Source of the DNA: an uncultured Alphaproteobacteria bacterium
GTDB lineage: Bacteria; Pseudomonadota; Alphaproteobacteria; Rhodobacterales; Rhodobacteraceae
Reading direction: 5' to 3'
Length of the DNA: 8,148 nucleotides
Assembly: GCA_929200295.1 (NCBI GenBank)
Contig: CAKMZE010000054.1
Coordinates: forward strand, 6,038 to 14,185
Position numbers and translations under genes: made by a program. The notes under the pieces were generated by a model. It was not told the DNA's origin. It saw only the letters and a program-made list of their open reading frames with translations, and searched no databases. This document shows, piece by piece, positions 1 through 8,148 of this stretch (position 1 is the first letter of the stretch; every line of letters begins with the position of its first letter).

Positions 1-21
1 GATGCGGAGGTGGAGGAGTAA
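1..21 (+). CDS. rpoB: RNA polymerase beta subunit, C-terminal end (partial)
   Basis: The first 21 bases read in frame as D-A-E-V-E-E followed by TAA. A short acidic tail directly upstream of rpoC is what the end of rpoB looks like in proteobacteria, where rpoB and rpoC are almost always adjacent and co-transcribed. The stop is separated from the rpoC start by 53 bp with no terminator-like hairpin, consistent with one transcript. Only six codons are visible, so the assignment depends mainly on context, not on domain evidence. Confidence 0.8.
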   Translation, partial: DAEVEE

Positions 22-74
22 GCGCTTATTGCGCACCACTCATCCCTCTCCCGCCATACTGAAAAGGTATTGAT

Positions 75-4334
<4,260 letters not shown>

Positions 4335-4362
4335 CCCCACTTAGGCTTTTGTCCAAAGCATC

Positions 4363-4395
4363 AAAGGCCCGCTGCATCACGCAGCGGGCCTTTTT
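4363..4395 (+). terminator. Intrinsic terminator of the rpoBC transcript
   Basis: A perfect 13-bp stem (4363-4375 with 4381-4393) encloses the five-base loop ATCAC; the GC core is GGCCCGCTGC/GCAGCGGGCC. A T run (4391-4395) follows directly, overlapping the last A-T pairs, which is a classic rho-independent terminator on the + strand, 28 bp after the rpoC stop. The convergent kinase gene ends only 9 bp to the right of the T run. Read on the - strand the same hairpin is followed by just TTT, so it may also stop the kinase transcript, but probably less efficiently. Confidence 0.93.
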
Positions 4396-4404
4396 ATATG
4401 CCGC

Positions 4405-5772
4405 TCATGCCAAAGATGGCAGGGATAGCTGCACAGAAAATAGCGCCTGATCTTTTGTGAGGGTGATATCGCCACCAAATGTCTCGGTCACCGCTTTTGC
4501 AATCGGCAGCCCCAGGCCAGAGCCCGCACTTGGCCCGATTTGACTAAAGCGGCCAAGCGCCTTTTCTTGATCGCCTTGTGCGATCCCTTTGCCATCATCA
4601 CAGACGACAATATTTAGCATGCGCCCATGTTTCTGGGCGATCAGCTTGACGGTTTTGAGTGTCGGACCACCGTGGTGATAGGCGTTATTGATCAAATTCA
4701 ACAACGCCTGCTCAAACATCACAGGGTCACCTGAAAGCACACCTAGATCGGGGCCTAGCGTTGCCTCAAACGTGATGCCGCGCGCCTGTGCTTCAGCCTG
4801 CCCATGTGCGGCGAGCTTTTGCAAAATGGGGCTCGGGTCAAACTTTATATCTTCGCGCTTTACCCGTTGGGCCTGCGCACGCTCTAAGGTCAAAAGGTTA
4901 TTGGCAAGCTTGCCCGTTGCCCGCGCCGCATCAAGCAGATCTGTCGTGCGGTTTTGGACGTCTTTCATCGTCTTAGCGCCCTGCACAGATTCAGCGAGGC
5001 TCAACACGCCAGCAATAGGATTGCGCAATTGATGCGCCGCATCAGAGATAAAGGCATTCTTTGCGTCCAACGTCGACGACAAATCCAGCAGCAGCGCATT
5101 GAACCGCCCAACAATGCCGCCGACCTCGGGCGGGATCCGGCGCTTGATTGTGGAGAGGTCATTGGCCGATCTGCGCGCGATCGCCTCTTCAAGGTCGGTG
5201 AGCGGCGTGAGACCCAAGCGCACACCAAACCAAACGATTAAGGCCAGCGCCCCGATCATCGATGTGATGATAAGAAACATCGGGTTTGTGCGGGTTTGCA
5301 CAAAACCATCGCGTACAGCTGTTTGCTGCCAGACGGTGAAGGTGAATAACCCGGTAAGCCCATCGATCGACGTGCTTTGTGTAAAGCGCAGCGCACGTAC
5401 CTTTGCATCCTGATAAATTGCATCATAATAGGTTTGTGCGATATCAACAGGCACATGGCTAGGCGGGATAGGTGGGGTTGCATAGCCAGTCACGAAAACA
5501 CCATCAGGCGCATAGACATGATAAAACACCGCCCCGCCCGAGGTGTCGCGCAAAAGATCACGTGTTTCTTCGCTTAATGCATCGCCACCTGAAACGGCAG
5601 TATCACGCGAAATGGCCAAGGCCGTTGAGAGCAATGAGCGGTCAAATCGCGCGGCGGCATTGCTTTGCGCATCCAGATAGGCCCAAGTCCCCACAAGCAT
5701 GGCAATGCCAATCAGGGGAACCAAAATCAGCAACGTCAGCCGCATCCGCAATGACAGGCTGGGTCGCATCAT
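4405..5772 (-). CDS. tctE: TctE-like sensor histidine kinase
   Basis: This is an inner-membrane sensor kinase of 455 residues. The first membrane segment is at about 11-31. A periplasmic sensor region follows at about 32-163, with the pattern GAVFYHVYAPDGVFVTGY (80-97) that resembles the 2CSK_N sensor domain of TctE/QseC kinases. The second membrane segment is at about 164-186, and a HAMP-like linker runs at about 187-240. The HisKA dimerisation domain has AAHQLRNPIAGV with phospho-acceptor H247. The ATPase domain has an N box (NLINNA, 359-364), a G1 box (DDGKGI, 392-397), F409 in the F box, and a G2 box (GSGLGL, 417-422); all are intact. The start ATG overlaps the regulator's TGA as ATGA, so translation is probably coupled. 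The next codon is also ATG (5769), so the start could shift by one residue. The TctE name rests on the sensor pattern and the divergent TTT operon; the ligand is unknown, with a carboxylate inferred. Confidence 0.93.
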   Translation of the reverse strand: MMRPSLSLRMRLTLLILVPLIGIAMLVGTWAYLDAQSNAAARFDRSLLSTALAISRDTAVSGGDALSEETRDLLRDTSGGAVFYHVYAPDGVFVTGYATPPIPPSHVPVDIAQTYYDAIYQDAKVRALRFTQSTSIDGLTGLFTFTVWQQTAVRDGFVQTRTNPMFLIITSMIGALALIVWFGVRLGLTPLTDLEEAIARRSANDLSTIKRRIPPEVGGIVGRFNALLLDLSSTLDAKNAFISDAAHQLRNPIAGVLSLAESVQGAKTMKDVQNRTTDLLDAARATGKLANNLLTLERAQAQRVKREDIKFDPSPILQKLAAHGQAEAQARGITFEATLGPDLGVLSGDPVMFEQALLNLINNAYHHGGPTLKTVKLIAQKHGRMLNIVVCDDGKGIAQGDQEKALGRFSQIGPSAGSGLGLPIAKAVTETFGGDITLTKDQALFSVQLSLPSLA

Positions 5773-6437
5773 GTCGCGGCCTGCATCATATAGCCAAGGC
5801 TGCGCTTGGCATGGATTTGAATGCCATAGGGCTGCAAGCGTTTGCGTAAACGCGAGACATAGACCTCAACAACAGGTTCATCGACATCCGATCCGGTGCC
5901 ATAAAGACTATCGAGCAGGGTTTGTTTCGAAACGATCCGCCCTTCCGCCATTAAGAGTCGCTCAAAGAGCGCGATCTCACGACGTGGGATATTTAAATAC
6001 CCCTCAGGCCCTTCAATCATGCGTGCTGTTTGGTCAAAACGGACAGCCCCAATCACGCGCAGTTGCGCAGGGGGCGTGGCCACGCGGCGGGAAAGGGCGC
6101 GGATACGGGCGCCAAATTCTTCCATCTCAAAGGGCTTGCTTAAATAATCATCGGCGCCCGCATCGAGCCCTTTGATCTTATCCTCGGTCTCGGACTGCGC
6201 GGTCAAAAGCAAAACCGGGCGCAGATCATCGCGTATCCGCATGCTGCGCAAAACAGATAGCCCGTCTTTGCCGGGTAAGTTGATATCAAGCACAACAAGA
6301 TCGGCGCGATCACTGCGCAAAAAACTATCCGCCTCTTGCCCATCATCCAGCAGATCAACAGCATGACCTGCATCTTGCAAATAATACCGCAGCCCTTTGG
6401 CAACGGCGATATTATCTTCGATGACGACGATGCGCAT
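5769..6437 (-). CDS. tctD: TctD-like OmpR-family response regulator
   Basis: This cytoplasmic DNA-binding response regulator has 222 residues, the usual length for the OmpR/PhoB family. The receiver domain (1-115) has the acidic pair E7/D8, phospho-acceptor D51 in LVVLDINLPGKDG, T79 and K101 (KPF). The C-terminal winged helix (about 126-218) ends with the recognition-helix region VVEVYVSRLRKRL and the typical SLGYMM wing. It is the first gene of a - strand operon and overlaps the kinase start by 4 bp, so the two are a cognate pair. It diverges from tctC across a 136-bp spacer, which suggests it controls that operon and perhaps itself. The ATG at 6437 gives the conserved MRIVVIEDN start. The sequence upstream of it has only a weak ribosome-binding match (GAGA), which may keep expression low. 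Whether it activates or represses cannot be read from the sequence. Confidence 0.94.
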   Translation of the reverse strand: MRIVVIEDNIAVAKGLRYYLQDAGHAVDLLDDGQEADSFLRSDRADLVVLDINLPGKDGLSVLRSMRIRDDLRPVLLLTAQSETEDKIKGLDAGADDYLSKPFEMEEFGARIRALSRRVATPPAQLRVIGAVRFDQTARMIEGPEGYLNIPRREIALFERLLMAEGRIVSKQTLLDSLYGTGSDVDEPVVEVYVSRLRKRLQPYGIQIHAKRSLGYMMQAAT

Positions 6438-6464
6438 GGGCGGTATTTCTCAAAATCTGGCGAT

Positions 6465-6481
6465 GCAAGGTTCGCGCAAGG
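6465..6481 (+). repeat. Tandem GCAAGG direct repeat, 11-bp period (candidate TctD operator)
   Basis: GCAAGG occurs at 6465-6470 and again at 6476-6481, so the half-sites repeat every 11 bp, about one helical turn. OmpR/PhoB-family regulators usually bind head-to-tail half-sites with 10-11 bp spacing, so this is the best operator candidate for the adjacent TctD-like protein. A related TCAAGG lies at 6504-6509. The repeat is short and could arise by chance; it sits 28-44 bp upstream of the regulator's start codon. Confidence 0.4.
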
Positions 6482-6523
6482 ATGTCATTGCAGGGTCAGG
6501 TTATCAAGGTGGCTAAAACAGCC

Positions 6524-6559
6524 GTCTGATTCTATTTCTCAGGCTATTGTGGTCTGATT
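6524..6559 (+). repeat. Direct repeat GTCTGATT, 28 bp apart
   Basis: GTCTGATT is present at 6524-6531 and 6552-6559. The second copy ends three bases before the ribosome-binding site of tctC. In such a short spacer an 8-mer pair is suggestive but not statistically strong. It could be a binding site or a small duplication in the 5' leader of tctC. Confidence 0.35.
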
Positions 6560-6561
6560 TC

Positions 6562-6568
6562 GGGAGGA
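6562..6568 (+). promoter_or_regulatory. Ribosome-binding site of tctC
   Basis: GGGAGGA contains a full GGAGG core (6563-6567) with a six-base gap to ATG at 6574. This strong site decides the start: an in-frame TTG at 6547 lies upstream of it and would add nine residues before the signal peptide. The strength of this site contrasts with the weak one of the divergent regulator. Confidence 0.9.
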
Positions 6569-6573
6569 ACTAC

Positions 6574-7677
6574 ATGTTTAAGAAAACTCTACGCTCCGCT
6601 GCGGGCGCGCTTGCTATGTCGTCTGCGATGGTCGCAACGCAGGCAATGGCAGATGGTCATGCTTTGGATCTGTCAGGAAAAACAGTTGAATGGATCATCC
6701 CATTCTCTGAAACAGGTGGATCGGCAAAATGGGCAAACTTCTATGCGCCACTTTTGTCTGAGGCACTGCCAGGCACGCCAACTGTTGTTGTAACATTCAA
6801 CCCAGGTGCAGGCTCAACCAAGGGTGCGAATGCATTCCAAGAGATGTCATACGAAGACGGCACAACATTGTTCGGCTCTTCAGGTTCAACACAGTTCCCA
6901 TATCTTTTGAACGACCCACGGGTGCGTTATGAGTATGGCGATTGGAATGTTGTTCTGGCCTCAGGCACAGGCGGTGTTGCTTATCTTCCTACAGACCTCG
7001 CGGGGCAGCTGGGCGATAGCGGTGATGCGTCACCACTTGCTGGCGAAGAGTTCATCTACGGCTCACAAGGTGCCACACGTCTTGACCTCGTGCCACTTTT
7101 GGCATGGGAAATGCTCGGTCTTCAGGTTGAGCCTGTGTTCGGCATCAAAGGCCGCGGTGATGGCCGTTTGATGTTTGAGCGTGGTGAAGCGAACATCGAC
7201 TATCAAACATCATCATCATTCCTCAAGGGTGTGACACCATTGGTCGAGGCGGGCACAGCCGTGCCGTGGTTCTCATTCGGATCACTTGATGCGTCGGGCG
7301 ATATCGTGCGTGACCCAACATTCCCTGACATGCCGACCTTTAAAGAGGTATGCGAGGCGACAGCAGCATGCGCAACCGAGGGTGAGCAGTGGGAAGCATG
7401 GAAAGCATTCTTTACAGCGGGCTTCCCTGCACAAAAGATGGTGTTCTTGCCAGCAGGTGCACCTGATGCGGCTATCGCCACATACACCGAAGCGTTCCAA
7501 GCGGTACATGCACGCGACGATTTCGCAGAAATCAGCGCAGCACGTTTGGGCGTATACCCACAGATGACAGGTGACGCGGCACAAACAGCGCTTTCAAGCG
7601 CAACAGACGTGCCACAAGATGCCAAAGACTTTGTGATCAACTGGCTGAGCGAGCGTTACGGCGTGGTTCTTCAGTAA
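6574..7677 (+). CDS. tctC: TTT-family periplasmic substrate-binding protein (TctC/Bug type)
   Basis: This is the extracytoplasmic solute receptor of a tripartite tricarboxylate transporter. It has 367 residues and a clear Sec signal peptide (FKK positive end, Ala/Met-rich core, TQAMA before a predicted cleavage at 26/27). There is no lipobox, so it should be a soluble periplasmic protein. The mature part (about 341 residues) is somewhat longer than the roughly 300 typical of Bug proteins. Family-like landmarks are VEWIIPFSETGGSAKWA after the signal peptide, corresponding to the VPFxxGGxxD loop, and NPGAGSTKGANAF, corresponding to the RPGAGG loop. The Asp of the first loop is not present here. 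C260 and C266 are the only cysteines and could form a disulfide. Codon use is biased: by hand count 14 of 21 Pro codons are CCA and 19 of 27 Thr codons are ACA. The downstream TctA-type gene supports the role. The substrate cannot be told from the sequence; citrate or another carboxylate is only a guess. Confidence 0.9.
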   Translation: MFKKTLRSAAGALAMSSAMVATQAMADGHALDLSGKTVEWIIPFSETGGSAKWANFYAPLLSEALPGTPTVVVTFNPGAGSTKGANAFQEMSYEDGTTLFGSSGSTQFPYLLNDPRVRYEYGDWNVVLASGTGGVAYLPTDLAGQLGDSGDASPLAGEEFIYGSQGATRLDLVPLLAWEMLGLQVEPVFGIKGRGDGRLMFERGEANIDYQTSSSFLKGVTPLVEAGTAVPWFSFGSLDASGDIVRDPTFPDMPTFKEVCEATAACATEGEQWEAWKAFFTAGFPAQKMVFLPAGAPDAAIATYTEAFQAVHARDDFAEISAARLGVYPQMTGDAAQTALSSATDVPQDAKDFVINWLSERYGVVLQ

Positions 7678-7688
7678 AAACTATACGC

Positions 7689-7729
7689 AGACCCCGCCTG
7701 TGATATGCAGGCGGGGTCTATCTCTTTTT
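7689..7729 (+). terminator. Hairpin terminator/attenuator between tctC and tctA
   Basis: A perfect 12-bp stem, AGACCCCGCCTG (7689-7700) with its complement (7708-7719), has a seven-base loop and is followed by the T-rich stretch ATCTCTTTTTC. It begins 11 bp after the tctC stop and lies inside the 75-bp gap before tctA. The T run starts five bases after the stem, so termination may be partial. The likely role is to let most transcripts end after tctC and some continue into the permease gene, or to protect the 3' end of tctC mRNA. No separate promoter for tctA is evident in the remaining bases. Confidence 0.8.
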
Positions 7730-7744
7730 CATATTGAATAATTT

Positions 7745-7749
7745 GGGGA
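7745..7749 (+). promoter_or_regulatory. Ribosome-binding site of tctA
   Basis: GGGGA lies three bases before ATG 7753 and six bases before the next ATG, 7756. The spacing favours 7756 as the more efficient start, although both are in frame and differ by one Met. It is a weaker match than the tctC site. Confidence 0.55.
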
Positions 7750-7752
7750 CCG

Positions 7753-8148
7753 ATGATGGAGGTCTTTGCGACAGCCTTACCCGCGCTCAGCGATGCATTT
7801 GCGATGATTTTACAGCCGCATGTGCTTGGCTATTTGGTGCTCGGTGTTGTGATGGGGCTTTGCATTGGTGTCTTTCCCGGTCTTGGCGGGATTGCGGGTC
7901 TTTCGCTGCTCTTACCGTTTATGTTCGGGATGGAGCCGATTACCGGTCTCGCGTTGATGATTGGGATGGTCGCCGTCGTGCCGACCTCTGATACCTTTGC
8001 CTCGGTGCTTATGGGCATTCCCGGATCGTCTGCGTCGCAGGCCACGGTGCTCGATGGGTTTCCGATGGCGAAAAAGGGGCTTGCTGCACGTGCGCTCTCT
8101 GCGGCCTTTGCGTCATCGCTGTTTGGTGGGCTTGTGGGGGCTGCGTTT
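7753..8148 (+). CDS. tctA: TTT-family large permease TctA (5' part, runs off the window)
   Basis: The frame is open from ATG ATG (7753/7756) to the window end, giving 132 residues of a protein that is normally about 500. It is the large membrane subunit, with many helices, of tripartite tricarboxylate transporters. Diagnostic stretches are GVFPGLGGIAGLSLLLPF (39-56), which matches the N-terminal GxxPGxG signature of TctA, and MGIPGSSASQATVLDGFPMA (87-106), which matches the conserved GIPG...A-T-LDG-P-AKKG signature. Hydrophobic segments are visible around 24-56, 65-77 and 111-132. It follows tctC by 75 bp with a hairpin in between and no tctB. Its codon use differs from tctC: none of 8 Pro codons is CCA and one of 5 Thr codons is ACA. 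The start could be 7756 by ribosome-site spacing. The assignment to TctA is firm; the transported substrate is unknown. Confidence 0.93.
   Translation, partial: MMEVFATALPALSDAFAMILQPHVLGYLVLGVVMGLCIGVFPGLGGIAGLSLLLPFMFGMEPITGLALMIGMVAVVPTSDTFASVLMGIPGSSASQATVLDGFPMAKKGLAARALSAAFASSLFGGLVGAAF

Larger units (their letters stand above)
6438..6573. promoter_or_regulatory. Divergent tctD/tctC control region
   Basis: This 136-bp spacer must hold the promoters of both divergent operons. It contains three sets of short direct repeats: GCAAGG at 6465 and 6476 (11-bp period), GTCTGATT at 6524 and 6552, and TATTTCTCA at 6444 and 6533. There is also a small inverted repeat, GGCT-AAAAC-AGCC (6511-6523). 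A possible but weak sigma-70 promoter for tctC is TTATCA (6501-6506) with an 18-bp spacer and TCTGAT (6525-6530), four of six consensus matches in each box. No convincing promoter for the regulator gene was found. The role as a control region is inferred from gene orientation; individual sites are unproven. Confidence 0.7.

Noticed and set aside
4345..4359. Small hairpin GCTTT-TGTCC-AAAGC just after rpoC
   Set aside because: A five-pair AT-rich stem is too weak to be a terminator by itself, and the strong hairpin follows within a few bases.
5472..6175. Open frames on the + strand opposite tctE and tctD (125 and 158 codons)
   Set aside because: They overlap each other and the clearly real kinase and regulator genes, are rich in Arg, His and Cys, and have no domain or ribosome-site support.
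6511..6523. Inverted repeat GGCT-AAAAC-AGCC in the divergent spacer
   Set aside because: A four-pair stem is expected by chance and OmpR-family regulators usually prefer direct repeats, so it is mentioned in the control region but not called as an operator.
6547..6573. Upstream in-frame TTG start for tctC
   Set aside because: It would place nine extra residues before the positively charged start of the signal peptide, and the strong GGGAGGA site lies downstream of it, pointing to ATG 6574.
7203..7640. A 145-codon - strand frame opposite tctC
   Set aside because: Entirely antisense to a recognisable binding protein; Ala/Ser-rich shadow of its codons.
7734..7991. An 85-codon + strand frame at the start of tctA
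   Set aside because: It is out of frame with the TctA reading, which carries the GVFPGLGG and GIPGSS signatures and stays open to the window end.

Overview
The window looks like a chromosomal segment of an alphaproteobacterium, most likely a marine Rhodobacterales (Roseobacter-type) species. This rests on the RpoC sequence, a moderate GC content, and a tricarboxylate-type transporter with its own TctD/TctE-like regulators. The taxonomic call is inference from family resemblance; no database search was possible.

Layout. Positions 1-21 are the last codons of rpoB. rpoC (75-4334, + strand) is complete and carries every catalytic and zinc-binding residue checked. It ends at a strong hairpin terminator (4363-4395). 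On the - strand, converging on rpoC, lies a two-component system. A TctD-like OmpR-family response regulator (6437-5769) comes first, and a TctE-like sensor histidine kinase (5772-4405) follows, joined by an ATGA stop/start overlap. A 136-bp divergent spacer (6438-6573) contains several short direct repeats, including two hexamers exactly 11 bp apart. Rightward from the spacer runs a tripartite tricarboxylate transporter (TTT) operon: a periplasmic TctC/Bug-type binding protein (6574-7677), a second hairpin (7689-7719), and the first 132 codons of a TctA-type permease that runs off the window's right edge.

How it works together. The expected logic is that TctE senses an extracytoplasmic carboxylate signal and phosphorylates TctD. 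TctD then acts in the shared spacer on the divergent binding-protein/permease operon, and possibly on its own. TctC captures the solute in the periplasm and TctA is the large membrane permease. The small membrane subunit TctB is not between tctC and tctA and would have to lie downstream, elsewhere, or be absent. The hairpin after tctC and the contrasting codon use of tctC and tctA both fit a binding protein made in excess over the permease.

Nothing in the window is clearly a new class of system. The most informative points are the tctC-tctA hairpin, the repeat-rich divergent spacer, the divergent ligand-loop sequence of the TctC protein, and the missing tctB.
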